Shown here piece after piece: positions 26,902 through 38,380 of a stretch of 60,700 nt of DNA. Source of the DNA: an uncultured Formosa sp. Its GTDB lineage: Bacteria; Bacteroidota; Bacteroidia; Flavobacteriales; Flavobacteriaceae. The notes beneath the pieces were generated by a model. The model was not told where the DNA came from and did not search any database. It saw only the letters and a list, made by a program, of their open reading frames with translations. The stretch is taken from positions 1 through 60,700 of the forward strand of contig CAJXDP010000005.1 in the NCBI GenBank assembly GCA_913052445.1, written 5' to 3'. A program made the translations under genes and the position numbers. How positions within the stretch are numbered: position 1 is the first letter of the stretch; each line of letters begins with the position of its first letter.

Positions 26902-28344
26902 TTATTTACCAATCATTTCTAAATTCTCAACATCCAACTCTGATTTTAACCATAACTTTAGGCTATCAACACGGATACCTACCAAACTGTCTGCCAGTGA
27001 GGAATCCCATTGAGTTCTAACGACAATTAATGTATCTGTGGTTCGAAAATCTGAGGAGATTAACATTTTTGAATAGCCGAAGTATTTTAATTCTGTGAAT
27101 TGGATTTTAGCATCTTTGGAAAGCGTAGAAAACACATTCAAATCCATCATAGTTTTATTAGAACCCGAATTTAACTTTAAACTATCTATCTCCATTACTA
27201 AAGTCGAAATCGTCGTTTCGCGTTCCTCAATTTTATCAATAGCTAAGTCATACAATTCTAAAATCTTGTCTGAACTTCTATTTTTATTTCCGTTAATAAT
27301 GAGACTAAAATCTTGAAGATACTCATAACCGTTCAGTTCATTTATTAAATCAGATTTAGTCGCCTCACTAATCTCTCCATTAAAGTTAAGTGTAATTGAT
27401 TTATTATCCAAGTCCCTGTTTGAACTTCTCAACCACAGACTATTGTTGCCTTCTATTTCAGATTCTAAATACATGTTATAATCGGATTCAATCCTCGTTT
27501 CATTTAAAACGCTGTAAAAAGACCAGCTTGCTGGAAGCATCGCCGCTAAAGCAATAATAGTGGCAAAACGAGAAATGTTTTTTCGTCGCTTAGAGTTTGC
27601 ATAAGTAACCATTGGAAAACGCAGAATCTTCAACACTAAAAAGGTGGCAAAGGCAATAAAAATAGTGTTAATCGCAAAAAGGTGCATAGCGCCACGAAAG
27701 TAGATCCAATTACCTTGAGACAAACCATACCCTGCCGTACAAAGGGGCGGCATCAAAGCGGTGGCAATGGCGACACCAAATACAACAGAGGCAATCGTTC
27801 CTTTTTTTGTTCGAGCAATAATTAGCGCTAAACCTCCAAAAAATGCAATAAGAACGTCTCGAATATCGGGCTTAACACGACCCAGTAATTCGGAATTATC
27901 TTGATTTAAAGGAAAGATGTAAAAAAACAAAAATGCAGTAAACAAACTCAACACAAGCATGGTTGCTAGGTTGATTAAAGACTTTCTAAGCGTATCTATA
28001 TCATTGATGGCAATAGACAACCCAATTCCAAGGATAGGCCCCATTAATGGTGAAATTAACATGGCACCAATTACAACGGCTGTAGAGTCAGCATTTAAGC
28101 CTATAGAAGCGACAAAGATCGAGCAAATTAAAATCCATACTGTTGCACCTTTAAATGGAATATCGGCCTTAATCGCCGCTACAGTAGCATCTCGATCCGT
28201 GTCGTGACGAAAATCTAACAACTCTATTAAAAATATTTTTAATGAGGACCAGAGTCCTAAGGCATCATTTTTTACGGCTGCCTTAGATTGTTCTGCTTTT
28301 GTGTTCTCTGACTCTGTATTTAAATTCTCATTCATAACTAACAA
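26902..28344 (-). CDS. DUF389 family membrane protein
   Basis: The 480-residue protein has a hydrophilic N-terminus, a DUF389 core of about six membrane segments (with GAMLISPLMGPILGIGLSIA and ALMPPLCTAGYGL) and a soluble C-terminal domain from about residue 285. The function of DUF389 proteins is not known. The start may be 28344 or the second Met at 28335. Its end lies 3 bp from the convergent MlaF-like gene. Confidence 0.87.
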   Translation of the reverse strand: MLVMNENLNTESENTKAEQSKAAVKNDALGLWSSLKIFLIELLDFRHDTDRDATVAAIKADIPFKGATVWILICSIFVASIGLNADSTAVVIGAMLISPLMGPILGIGLSIAINDIDTLRKSLINLATMLVLSLFTAFLFFYIFPLNQDNSELLGRVKPDIRDVLIAFFGGLALIIARTKKGTIASVVFGVAIATALMPPLCTAGYGLSQGNWIYFRGAMHLFAINTIFIAFATFLVLKILRFPMVTYANSKRRKNISRFATIIALAAMLPASWSFYSVLNETRIESDYNMYLESEIEGNNSLWLRSSNRDLDNKSITLNFNGEISEATKSDLINELNGYEYLQDFSLIINGNKNRSSDKILELYDLAIDKIEERETTISTLVMEIDSLKLNSGSNKTMMDLNVFSTLSKDAKIQFTELKYFGYSKMLISSDFRTTDTLIVVRTQWDSSLADSLVGIRVDSLKLWLKSELDVENLEMIGK

Positions 28345-28371
28345 TATTAATCACAATGGTTATATTTTTTC

Positions 28372-28971
28372 TCACTCCTTTACGAGTTCTACTTCCGCAT
28401 TTGGATTAAAAACGTACAAGCGGCCCGTCGCAATTTCAGTCCCTTCAAATCGCGTTCGCCTTTTTGGTCCTTTTTGAAATAATTTGCCGTTATGCAATCG
28501 AAATGTAGACCCAATTGGCACTTCAAATATAAATATTTTTCCGTTAGGGGGGTCGTACTGCTTTAACTTCAAGGCTAATACCGCATCCGAATCGCTGCTT
28601 GCTTTTGGGTTTTTAAAGTGAGATGCTAGAAGTGGCAAGATATCTGTAGGGAATACTTCTGGTCTTAAAAAGCCTAACATAAGTTGTTGAAAAACGGACT
28701 TCCATTCCGGACCGTGCGGCTTTATTTGTCTGCCATAAGACTTATACGTTTCAAAGTGGGAGATTTCATGAATCAACGTAATTAAAAAACGATAAGGATT
28801 TAAATTTGAATTGATTGTGATTTGGTGTTTACCTGTTGGTAAACGACGGTAATCGCCGTGACGGGTTTTGCGTTCTTGTTTGACTTTAACAATTAAATTA
28901 TCATGCGACAAAAGAGCGGTTACTTGATCATAAGAGGCTTCTGGAATAAAATGTTGTAACGAGTCAAGCAT
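28372..28971 (-). CDS. SprT-like zinc metalloprotease-fold protein
   Basis: The 199-residue protein has a zinc motif HEISH with a following PHGPEWKSVFQQL, the SprT-like pattern. The C-terminal half is a small beta-rich domain. SprT-like proteins resemble the protease domain of Spartan, but the bacterial role is not established. It lies between argS (11-bp gap) and the DUF389 gene (27-bp gap), apparently in one transcript. Confidence 0.83.
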   Translation of the reverse strand: MLDSLQHFIPEASYDQVTALLSHDNLIVKVKQERKTRHGDYRRLPTGKHQITINSNLNPYRFLITLIHEISHFETYKSYGRQIKPHGPEWKSVFQQLMLGFLRPEVFPTDILPLLASHFKNPKASSDSDAVLALKLKQYDPPNGKIFIFEVPIGSTFRLHNGKLFQKGPKRRTRFEGTEIATGRLYVFNPNAEVELVKE

Positions 28972-28982
28972 AGAATTTAAAA

Positions 28983-30761
28983 TTACATACGCTCAGGAAC
29001 TTTAATTCCTAATAAACTAAATGCGTTTTTGACCGTGTCTGCAACTGCTTTAGAAACTTGAACTCTAAATGAGATTTCTACAGCAGAGTCTGCTCCTAAT
29101 ATAGATACATTTTGATAAAAAGAATTGAATTCTTTTACCAAATCATATGAAAAATTAGCAACGAGTGCTGGGCTATAATTGGCTGCTGCTTGTTGAATAA
29201 CTTCTGGAAATAGCTGCAACTGTTTTAACAATGATTTTTCTTTATCGTGCAAGGAATATGAAGTCGGAATTTCTGGGTGTGAATCTTGCGCTGATTTTCT
29301 TAGAATGGCTTGAATTCGAGCATAAGTATATTGAATGAACGGACCTGTATTTCCTTGGAAATCTACGGAAGCCTTCGGATCAAATAGAATTCGTTTTTTA
29401 GGATCAACTTTAAGAACAAAATACTTAAGTGCCCCTAAACCAATCGTCGAATAAATCGCTTCTTTATCAGTCTCTGAATATCCTTCCAATTTCCCTAATT
29501 CTTGTGAAATCTGCTTTGCAGTAGCACCCATTTCAGCAATTAAATCATCAGCATCAACAACGGTACCTTCACGACTTTTCATCTTACCACTCGGCAAATC
29601 TACCATTCCATAGCTAAGATGAGACAAATTCTTAGCCCACTCAAAGCCAAGTTTTTTCAAGATCAAAAACAACACTTTAAAATGATAATCTTGCTCATTC
29701 CCTACGGTGTATACCATCCCTACAACATCGGGAAAATCTTCTAAACGTTGAATGGCAGTTCCAATATCTTGAGTCATATAAACGGCCGTTCCGTCGGCTC
29801 GTAGTACAATTTTCTCATCCAATCCATCAGCGGTGAGGTCACACCAAACAGAGCCATCTTCTTTTTTTACAAAAACCCCTTTTTGAAGCCCTTCAACAAT
29901 AAATGATTTCCCTAATAAATAGGTTTGGCTTTCGTAATAGTAACTATCAAAATCAACTCCGATCGCTTTATAGGTGACATCAAATCCAGCATAAACCCAC
30001 TGATTCATTTGGTCCCAAAGTGCGACCACTGCTCCATCTCCAGCTTCCCACTTTAAAAGCATCTCCTTGGCATCTAACAAGATAGGAGCTTGGTTTTTAG
30101 CGTCTTCTAAAGAGAGTCCTTTTGCTTCTAATGCACTAATTTCTTGTTTGTATACTTGATCAAATTTTACATAATAATTTCCAACTAGCTTATCGCCCTT
30201 CAGCCCTGTAGATTCTGGGGTTTCGTTATTTCCATAACGCTGCCATGCCAACATACTTTTACATATATGAATGCCTCGGTCATTAATAATTTGAGTTTTA
30301 TAAACTTTCCTTCCGGATGCCTTTAATATTTCAGCAACACTATAGCCTAAGAGAACATTTCTAACATGCCCCAAATGCAAAGGCTTGTTTGTGTTTGGAG
30401 AGGAATACTCAACCATCACAGCTTGATCTCCTGATGGTTCTAAAAAACCAAATTTAGAGCTGCTAGTTAGGGTCTGAAAAAAGTCCATAAAATAGGCGTC
30501 AGAAATCACCAAGTTTAAAAAACCTTTGACCACATTATATCCAATAACTTCCGCAGAGTTTTCACATAAATAGGCTCCTAAGTCCTCCCCTAATTGAGCC
30601 GGGTTCATTTTTACAGTTCGTAACATTGAAAACGTCACAACCGTAAGATCTCCTTCAAAATCTTTACGAGTTGATTGAAACTCAACAGATATTAAGGGTG
30701 TTTGATAAAGTGTTAAAAAGGCTTGTTTAATGTGTTGCGCTAGCGATTCATGAAGAGTCAT
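28983..30761 (-). CDS. argS: Arginyl-tRNA synthetase
   Basis: ArgRS charges tRNA-Arg. The class I HIGH box appears as NKPLHLGHVRN and the KMSKS-like loop as SGKMKSREGTVVDADDL; the DALR anticodon-binding domain is at the C-terminus. The length of 592 is usual. It follows ctlX by 42 bp. Confidence 0.97.
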   Translation of the reverse strand: MTLHESLAQHIKQAFLTLYQTPLISVEFQSTRKDFEGDLTVVTFSMLRTVKMNPAQLGEDLGAYLCENSAEVIGYNVVKGFLNLVISDAYFMDFFQTLTSSSKFGFLEPSGDQAVMVEYSSPNTNKPLHLGHVRNVLLGYSVAEILKASGRKVYKTQIINDRGIHICKSMLAWQRYGNNETPESTGLKGDKLVGNYYVKFDQVYKQEISALEAKGLSLEDAKNQAPILLDAKEMLLKWEAGDGAVVALWDQMNQWVYAGFDVTYKAIGVDFDSYYYESQTYLLGKSFIVEGLQKGVFVKKEDGSVWCDLTADGLDEKIVLRADGTAVYMTQDIGTAIQRLEDFPDVVGMVYTVGNEQDYHFKVLFLILKKLGFEWAKNLSHLSYGMVDLPSGKMKSREGTVVDADDLIAEMGATAKQISQELGKLEGYSETDKEAIYSTIGLGALKYFVLKVDPKKRILFDPKASVDFQGNTGPFIQYTYARIQAILRKSAQDSHPEIPTSYSLHDKEKSLLKQLQLFPEVIQQAAANYSPALVANFSYDLVKEFNSFYQNVSILGADSAVEISFRVQVSKAVADTVKNAFSLLGIKVPERM

Positions 30762-30803
30762 TATATATTCAATTTCAATTTCAAAGATACATTTTTTTTA
30801 ATC

Positions 30804-31748
30804 CTATTTTGATACGGTTGCGGGCAAAAACACTTCTGCCATCATGCAACGAGCACTTCCACCTCCACAAGACTCAATGGTGTCTAGAGGACTTGAAAGA
30901 ATCGTTGTGTGAGACTCTATAATCTTAATCTGTGCAGGCCTTAGTGAATTTAGTGCAGACTGACTCATTACTAAATAACTGGCCGCATCCGCCCCTTTAA
31001 GCTGCAGCATGTTTCCTGCAAATTGGTTTACTTGATCCTCGGATATTTCGATGACTTTTTTTCCGTCTTCTTGAAGATGATTAATCAGGCTTTTTCGTTC
31101 TTTTTTATCATCGATACAAGGCAAGCATACCACTGCAAACGTCTCACCAATGCACATCATAACATTGGTATGGTATATTTTTTCGCGCTTACCATTGACT
31201 GTTTGATAAGCCGAAAACACCACTGGAGTGTATTCAAAATCTTCACAGAATTCAATAAAAAGCTCTTCATCGGCTCGATCAGATATGGCACAGTAAGCCT
31301 TATTATTTACACGATCTAATAAAATACTTCCGGTGCCTTCTAAGAAAAGATTATCTGCTTCTGCAGCTGTGTAATCAACCACGTTTTTAACAACGAAGCC
31401 CTGGGCTTCCACCGCTTCTAAAACAGACTCCTTTCGTTCAAGGCGTCTATTTTCAGCAAACATCGGATATAGACCAATAGTTCCATTGGCATGAAATGAA
31501 ATCCAATTGTTAGGAAATATGGAGTCTGGCGTATCAAACTCTTTGGTATCCTTAACAACTATAACATGGATGCCTGCTTTTTTAAGTTTTCTTACCAAGC
31601 CGTCAAATTCCTTGACAGCCATTTTATTCACCGCTTCGGGAAGTGTGTTTTCAGGCGTTTTTTGGTAATAATTATTGACAGATGTTTGCTCGTTCATTCG
31701 AAATTGAATGGGACGAATCATTAAAACTGTATTGGTAATTTGTGACAT
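30804..31748 (-). CDS. ctlX: Citrulline hydrolase CtlX-like, guanidino-group-modifying enzyme
   Basis: The 314-residue protein belongs to the arginine deiminase/amidinotransferase superfamily. Met-rich RPIQFRMNEQTSVNNYYQ at the N-terminus is typical of CtlX. The catalytic Cys is in GGGSARCMMAEVFLP at the C-terminus; DSIFPNNWISFH and YHTNVMM hold further active-site residues. CtlX proteins have been linked to citrulline use in Francisella; activity in Flavobacteriia is assumed. The start lies one base after the stop of the next related gene, so the two paralogues are made together. Confidence 0.85.
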   Translation of the reverse strand: MSQITNTVLMIRPIQFRMNEQTSVNNYYQKTPENTLPEAVNKMAVKEFDGLVRKLKKAGIHVIVVKDTKEFDTPDSIFPNNWISFHANGTIGLYPMFAENRRLERKESVLEAVEAQGFVVKNVVDYTAAEADNLFLEGTGSILLDRVNNKAYCAISDRADEELFIEFCEDFEYTPVVFSAYQTVNGKREKIYHTNVMMCIGETFAVVCLPCIDDKKERKSLINHLQEDGKKVIEISEDQVNQFAGNMLQLKGADAASYLVMSQSALNSLRPAQIKIIESHTTILSSPLDTIESCGGGSARCMMAEVFLPATVSK

Positions 31749-31749
31749 T

Positions 31750-32664
31750 TTAATCGCGTATTAGTGGGAGGGTTGAACAACGGAGTAATCCCCCTTGTTT
31801 AGATATTTCAGAATAAGGTACTTTTTCTACTGTAAACCCCTGTGCAACGAGCCAGGTGTTTAACCTTATAAAGTTTTGTTCAGAAATCACAACGGAATCT
31901 GATATAGAAAATACATTGCAATTCATTTGAGTCATTTCTTCTTTAGTCGGCTCAAACACATTGTCTTTTCCAAAAAAATCAATCAACCATTCATAATCAT
32001 TTGGGTTTAAAAATCCATTAGCATGAATTAAGGCTTTACCTTGACCTAAAGGCTGAAAACAACAATCTAAATGCAACGCATTTTCAAGTGGATTTGAGTT
32101 AGATTTACGAAGCTCAAAAGTTTTAACAATTTTTTCAGGAAATAATTCCTGAATCGCTTTTGCAGCATTAAGATTGGTTCTAGCCGTTATGTAATCTGAA
32201 TAATCAGGACCCGAATAGACGCCTATAAAAACATATTTACCACAGACAATTACGTCACCCCCTTCGATATGACAATCTTCAGGAAGTGCAATACTATTTT
32301 CTGGAGCGATTAATTTAAAAAGCGTTTTTAGAGCGTTAATTTCTTGATCTCTTTCTGGGAGAATATTTGATTTAAAGAATTTATCTTCAATGACAAAGGC
32401 AATATCCCTTGCAAATATTTGGTTACAATTCTCAATAATGCTTGGGCGGAATACTTGAACTTTATATCTTTTAAAGACTGCCAATACAGCTGCCATCTCT
32501 GCGCTCATATCAGCCTCGACTGGGTAAGTACCTGAACGCACGTGCTGTAAACTACTTGGATCATAGCAGTCTTCAATTAAAGGAACAGGACCGTTACTAT
32601 GAGCAATACCAAGGAGGACAGACCTCAATCGGGAAAACTCATTATTTATGAGAAGAGATAGCAT
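31750..32664 (-). CDS. DDAH/arginine deiminase family protein
   Basis: The 304-residue protein also has the pentein fold of guanidino-modifying enzymes: EGGDVIVCGKYVFIG in the middle, the histidine in ALHLDCCFQPLG and the catalytic Cys in KQGGLLRCSTLPLIRD near the end. It may be a dimethylarginine dimethylaminohydrolase, an arginine deiminase or an amidinotransferase; sequence reading cannot decide. It starts 23 bp after gltA and is joined to ctlX with a one-base gap. Confidence 0.8.
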   Translation of the reverse strand: MLSLLINNEFSRLRSVLLGIAHSNGPVPLIEDCYDPSSLQHVRSGTYPVEADMSAEMAAVLAVFKRYKVQVFRPSIIENCNQIFARDIAFVIEDKFFKSNILPERDQEINALKTLFKLIAPENSIALPEDCHIEGGDVIVCGKYVFIGVYSGPDYSDYITARTNLNAAKAIQELFPEKIVKTFELRKSNSNPLENALHLDCCFQPLGQGKALIHANGFLNPNDYEWLIDFFGKDNVFEPTKEEMTQMNCNVFSISDSVVISEQNFIRLNTWLVAQGFTVEKVPYSEISKQGGLLRCSTLPLIRD

Positions 32665-32687
32665 ATGTTACTTCCTTAAGAAGGATT

Positions 32688-33989
32688 TTATTTAGACACA
32701 GACTTGAATGGGCGGTAAGTACTTCCAGTATATATTTGTCGCGGTCGACCTATAGGTTCATTACGAAAACGCATTTCTTTCCATTGACCTATCCAACCTG
32801 GAAGACGACCTAGAGCAAACATAGCTGTAAACATTTCTACAGGAATTCCCATAGCACGATAAATAATCCCAGAGTAAAAGTCAACGTTAGGATAAAGTTT
32901 TCTATCCACAAAGTAAGGATCTGTTAAGGCTTCATTTTCAAGACCTTTGGCGATATCTAAAATAGGATCTTCAACTCCTAAATCTTTGAGAACTTCATCA
33001 GCTGCTACTTTGATGATCTTAGCGCGTGGATCAAAGTTTTTATAAACTCTATGTCCAAATCCCATTAAACGAAAAGGATCACTTTTATCTTTAGCTTTTG
33101 CCATATATTTTTTCGTGTCGCCACCATCTTCTTTGATAGCCTCCAACATTTCTAAAACTGCCTGGTTAGCTCCTCCGTGAAGGGGGCCCCATAAGGCAGA
33201 AATACCAGCGGATATAGAAGCAAATAAACCAGCATGAGAAGAACCAACTATTCGAACTGTAGATGTAGAGCAGTTTTGCTCATGGTCAGCATGTAAAATG
33301 AGTAACTTATTTAATGCATTAACAACAACTTGGTTTTGAACATAAACCTCATTAGGCTTATTAAACATCATTTTAAGGATGTTTTCTACATACCCCAAAG
33401 AGCTATCTCCATAATCTAGAGGGAGCCCATTCTTCTTTCTTAAAGTCCATGCTACTAATACTGGAATCTTTCCTAAAACTTTAACTATATTGTTATACAA
33501 GGCCTCTCTAGTCCTTTCGTAATCAATATTACTGACTTGGTCGTTTGTAGGGTTAAAAGCTGTAAGCGCACTTGTAAGTGAGGATAAAACACCCATAGGA
33601 TGTGCAGACTTTGGAAAAGCATCTAATATTTTACGAATATCATCATCTACGATAGTTTCGGATTTTATATCTGAATGAAATTTATCTAATTGTTCTTTAG
33701 ATGGTAATTCTCCAAAAATTAATAAATATGTGACTTCTAAAAAATCAGCTTTGTCAGCTAATTCTTCAATGGAATACCCTCTGTATCTTAAGATACCTTT
33801 TTCGCCGTCTAAGAATGTGATTTCACTTTTACAAGAACCTGTATTTTTAAAACCTGGATCTATTGTTGTTACTCCTCCTGTAACCGACCTCAGAGTACTA
33901 ATATCTATGGCAACTTCATTTTCAGAACCTTTAAAAGTTGGGAATTCATATTTTTGACCGTTTATTTCTAAAATTGCTTTATCTGACAT
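32688..33989 (-). CDS. gltA: Citrate synthase
   Basis: Citrate synthase condenses acetyl-CoA and oxaloacetate. The active-site patterns HADHEQNCSTSTVR, GPLHGGANQAVLEML and MGFGHRVYKNFDPR are intact. The 433 residues and N-terminal beta-rich extension are of the hexameric Gram-negative type, which is usually NADH-sensitive. It heads a run of same-strand genes (DDAH-like, ctlX, argS, sprT-like, DUF389) and has its own promoter just upstream. Confidence 0.97.
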   Translation of the reverse strand: MSDKAILEINGQKYEFPTFKGSENEVAIDISTLRSVTGGVTTIDPGFKNTGSCKSEITFLDGEKGILRYRGYSIEELADKADFLEVTYLLIFGELPSKEQLDKFHSDIKSETIVDDDIRKILDAFPKSAHPMGVLSSLTSALTAFNPTNDQVSNIDYERTREALYNNIVKVLGKIPVLVAWTLRKKNGLPLDYGDSSLGYVENILKMMFNKPNEVYVQNQVVVNALNKLLILHADHEQNCSTSTVRIVGSSHAGLFASISAGISALWGPLHGGANQAVLEMLEAIKEDGGDTKKYMAKAKDKSDPFRLMGFGHRVYKNFDPRAKIIKVAADEVLKDLGVEDPILDIAKGLENEALTDPYFVDRKLYPNVDFYSGIIYRAMGIPVEMFTAMFALGRLPGWIGQWKEMRFRNEPIGRPRQIYTGSTYRPFKSVSK

Positions 33990-34014
33990 TTTTGGGAAGT
34001 ATTATAATGACTAA

Positions 34015-34046
34015 CAAATTTACAAAAAAAAAATGTTTTATTCGAA
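34015..34046 (-). promoter_or_regulatory. Promoter of gltA
   Basis: On the - strand TAAATTTG (34015-34022) is a perfect -7 element, and TTCG (34043-34046), 20 bp upstream, is one change from the -33 TTTG. The leader to the gltA start would be about 20 nt. Confidence 0.6.
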
Positions 34047-34130
34047 AGGCTTACAGAGAATCTCTAGGCAACTATTTTTTTCTTAAACTGGAATATTATT
34101 AATTGAGAAGTGCAGTCTCAAAATCTTATT

Positions 34131-34167
34131 TAAAAAAAAGACACCTCAAATAAGGTGTCTTTTTTTT
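34131..34167 (-). terminator. Intrinsic terminator after eno (works in both directions)
   Basis: AGACACCT (34139-34146) pairs perfectly with AGGTGTCT (34153-34160). A-runs and T-runs flank both sides. It begins 16 bp after the eno stop. Confidence 0.85.
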
Positions 34168-34182
34168 CATAAACTAAGCATG

Positions 34183-35490
<1,308 letters not shown>

Positions 35491-35592
35491 TTAGTTATAG
35501 AATGTAAACTTACGAAATAGTATTTTTTTAGAATTATTCTAAAGTAGAATTCTAGTAATTATTAGCTAAAACGTTGTAGTAATAAAAATAAA

Positions 35593-35627
35593 AAAAGGCA
35601 ATATTTTTTTAATTAAATATTGCCTTT
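35593..35627 (-). terminator. Intrinsic terminator after carA
   Basis: AAAAGGCAATATTT and AAATATTGCCTTTT form a long perfect stem with a short AT loop. It starts 11 bp after the carA stop. Confidence 0.85.
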
Positions 35628-35637
35628 TATGAATTAG

Positions 35638-36735
35638 TTATTTTAAACTTTGGATAAACTGATCAAACAAGTAAGATGAATCGTGAGGACCAGGACTTGC
35701 TTCAGGATGGTATTGAACGGAGAAGCAATTTTTTGACTTCATCGCAATCCCTGCCACTGTATCATCGTTTAAGTGCAAGTGCGTAATCTCTAAATCTGCG
35801 TGTGCTTCCGCTTCTTGTTTATTGACAGCAAACCCATGGTTTTGAGAAGTGATTTCACCTTTACCAGTAACAAGGTTTTTTACAGGATGATTGATCCCCC
35901 TATGACCATTATGCATCTTATAAGTAGACACACCATTAGCTAATGCAATTACTTGGTGACCTAAACAGATTCCGAAAAGGGGAAGATTTTTATCTATAAT
36001 TGTTTTGGCTAGTATTTGGGCTTCTGCCAATGGTTCCGGATCTCCTGGTCCATTAGACAAGAAATAACCGTCAGGATTCCAAGCACTTAATTCTTCAAAA
36101 GTTGAATTGTATGGAAACACCTTTATGTAAGCGTCTCTTTTTGCAAAATTTCTAAGAATATTTTCTTTGACCCCAATATCTAGAGCTGCAATTTTATAAC
36201 TTGCATTTTCATCTCCATAAAAATAAGGCTCTTTAGTTGATACTTTAGATGCCAGTTCAAGACCTTCCATTTGAGGGATTTGTAAAAGCTGTTTTTTAAG
36301 TCCTTCTAAATCATCTACATCAGTAGAGATAACGGCATTCATCGCACCATTATCACGGATATAACTCACCAAAGCTCTGGTGTCTACATCTGAAATTGCG
36401 AATAAGTTGTGGGTGTTAAAGAAATCCTCTAGCGATCCCTCAGCATCAACACGAGAATAGTTGTAACTAAAGTTTTTGCAAATAAGGCCTGAGATTTTGA
36501 TAGAGTCTGATTCTATCTCATCAGCATTAATTCCATAGTTTCCTATGTGCGGGTTTGTGGTCACCATAAGCTGACCAAAATAAGAAGGATCAGTAAAAAT
36601 CTCTTGATAACCAGTCATTCCGGTATTGAAACAAACCTCTCCGAAGGCTGTTCCCTCATTTCCAATTGCTTTACCGTGGAAAATAGTACCATCTGCTAGA
36701 ACTAAAACGGCTTTCTTTCTTGCTTTGTATTTCAT
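35638..36735 (-). CDS. carA: Carbamoyl-phosphate synthase small subunit
   Basis: CarA releases ammonia from glutamine for carbamoyl phosphate used in pyrimidine and arginine synthesis. The nucleophile Cys is in LFGICLGHQVIALA, and the His/Glu pair in VQYHPEASPGPHDS. The N-terminal domain has FGEVCFNTGMTGYQEIFTDP. Its length of 365 is usual. carB is not in this window. Terminators on both sides suggest a single-gene transcript. Confidence 0.97.
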   Translation of the reverse strand: MKYKARKKAVLVLADGTIFHGKAIGNEGTAFGEVCFNTGMTGYQEIFTDPSYFGQLMVTTNPHIGNYGINADEIESDSIKISGLICKNFSYNYSRVDAEGSLEDFFNTHNLFAISDVDTRALVSYIRDNGAMNAVISTDVDDLEGLKKQLLQIPQMEGLELASKVSTKEPYFYGDENASYKIAALDIGVKENILRNFAKRDAYIKVFPYNSTFEELSAWNPDGYFLSNGPGDPEPLAEAQILAKTIIDKNLPLFGICLGHQVIALANGVSTYKMHNGHRGINHPVKNLVTGKGEITSQNHGFAVNKQEAEAHADLEITHLHLNDDTVAGIAMKSKNCFSVQYHPEASPGPHDSSYLFDQFIQSLK

Positions 36736-36778
36736 TATAATTGACTGCTTATAAAAGTTTTACAAAATTGCAGAAAAA

Positions 36779-36805
36779 AAGGATAAACTAAAAAAGTTTA
36801 TCCTT
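36779..36805 (-). terminator. Intrinsic terminator of the ribosomal protein operon after rplQ
   Basis: GGATAAAC (36781-36788) pairs with GTTTATCC (36796-36803); on the - strand a run of seven T follows. It lies 25 bp after the rplQ stop. Confidence 0.82.
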
Positions 36806-36829
36806 AAAATTTCAAATGCTTATTAACAT

Positions 36830-37306
36830 TTATTCTTCTTCTTCAGTTGATGATGTTTCTACCGCAGTAGCAACTGGTTTTGCAGCGGCTCCTTTTCGGC
36901 TTCTACGAGTTGTTTTTTTCTTAGGTTGCTTATCAGCATTATAGATTTCATTGTAATCTACTAATTCGATCATAGCCATATCCGCATTATCTCCAAGACG
37001 ATTGCCTAACTTTATGATTCTGGTGTAACCACCTGGACGATCAGCGATTTTAGTTGCGACAGCACCAAACAATTCAGTGATAGCTTCTTTTTGTCTTAAA
37101 CGAGCAAAAACTAAGCGCCTGTGATGAGTTGTATCGTCTTTTGCTTTTGTAATTAAGGGCTCAACAAATTGTTTTAAAGCTTTAGCTTTAGCTACTGTTG
37201 TATTAATACGCTTGTGTTCTATTAAAGAACAAGCCATGTTAGCTAACATTGACTTTCTGTGCGCAGTTTTTCTACCTAAATGATTTATTTTTTTTCCGTG
37301 TCTCAT
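36830..37306 (-). CDS. rplQ: 50S ribosomal protein L17
   Basis: The first 115 residues ([20 protein letters not shown] and onward) are standard bL17, a large-subunit protein near the exit tunnel. The 158-residue total includes a C-terminal tail of about 40 residues rich in Lys, Arg, Ala and Glu, of a kind frequent in Bacteroidota. It is the last gene of the long ribosomal transcript. Confidence 0.96.
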   Translation of the reverse strand: MRHGKKINHLGRKTAHRKSMLANMACSLIEHKRINTTVAKAKALKQFVEPLITKAKDDTTHHRRLVFARLRQKEAITELFGAVATKIADRPGGYTRIIKLGNRLGDNADMAMIELVDYNEIYNADKQPKKKTTRRSRKGAAAKPVATAVETSSTEEEE

Positions 37307-37367
37307 GACATTTTCTTTTAAACCTTATCTTGCATCAACCCATTAAGAGGAGCAAATTATAAGGTAA

Positions 37368-38360
37368 TTAATCTTTATCTAGTTTGTACTTACTTAGGTC
37401 CATTCCAAAATTTAGGCCTTTTACATTCACTAGTTCCTCAAGCTCAGTTAATGACTTCTTTCCGAAATTTCTAAACTTCATTAGGTCATTCTTATTAAAA
37501 GATACTAAATCTCCCAAAGTATCTACTTCAGCTGCTTTTAAGCAGTTAAGAGCACGAACTGAAAGATCCATGTCAATTAGTTTAGTTTTGAGTAACTGGC
37601 GCATGTGAAGCGATTCCTCGTCATAAGTTTCAGTCTGAGCAATTTCATCAGCCTCTAGAGTTATTCGCTCATCGGAGAATAACATGAAGTGATGGATTAA
37701 GATTTTTGCAGCTTGTGTCAGAGCGTCTTGAGGGGAGATTGAACCATCTGTTTGAATTTCGAAAACTAATTTTTCGTAATCTGTTTTTTGTTCTACACGA
37801 AAATTTTCAACACTATATTTAACGTTTTTAATTGGAGTATAGATAGAGTCAGTAAAGATTGTTCCAATAGCAGCAGATGATTTTTTATTTTCTTCTGCAG
37901 GAACATATCCACGACCTTTTTCTAAGGTCAATTCCATATTGATAGTAACTTTTGGGTCAAGGTTACAAATCACTAAATCTGAGTTTAGGACCTGGAACCC
38001 AGAAATAAACTTCTGAAAATCTCCAGCGGTTAATTTATCTTGTCCTGAAATAGAAATAGAAATAGATTCGTTGTCCACTTCTTCAATTTGTCGTTTGAAA
38101 CGAACTTGCTTTAAGTTTAGAATTATTTCTGTAACGTCTTCAACAACTCCAGGAATTGTAGAGAATTCATGTTCAACTCCTTCCATTTTGACTGAAGTAA
38201 TTGCAAATCCTTCTAATGAGGAAAGTAAGACGCGTCTTAAAGCATTACCTACTGTTAATCCGTAACCAGGCTCTAGTGGTCTGAACTCGAACTTACCTTC
38301 AAAATCAGTAGAATCAATCATGATTACTTTATCGGGCTTCTGAAAATTTAAAATTGCCAT
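37368..38360 (-). CDS. rpoA: RNA polymerase alpha subunit
   Basis: The N-terminal dimerisation domain has [20 protein letters not shown]; the C-terminal domain (about 250-330) has [20 protein letters not shown], the helix-hairpin-helix that touches DNA upstream of promoters. The 330 residues are standard. It lies between rpsD and rplQ. Confidence 0.98.
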   Translation of the reverse strand: MAILNFQKPDKVIMIDSTDFEGKFEFRPLEPGYGLTVGNALRRVLLSSLEGFAITSVKMEGVEHEFSTIPGVVEDVTEIILNLKQVRFKRQIEEVDNESISISISGQDKLTAGDFQKFISGFQVLNSDLVICNLDPKVTINMELTLEKGRGYVPAEENKKSSAAIGTIFTDSIYTPIKNVKYSVENFRVEQKTDYEKLVFEIQTDGSISPQDALTQAAKILIHHFMLFSDERITLEADEIAQTETYDEESLHMRQLLKTKLIDMDLSVRALNCLKAAEVDTLGDLVSFNKNDLMKFRNFGKKSLTELEELVNVKGLNFGMDLSKYKLDKD

Positions 38361-38380
38361 ATTGCTTAGTGTATCAGTTA

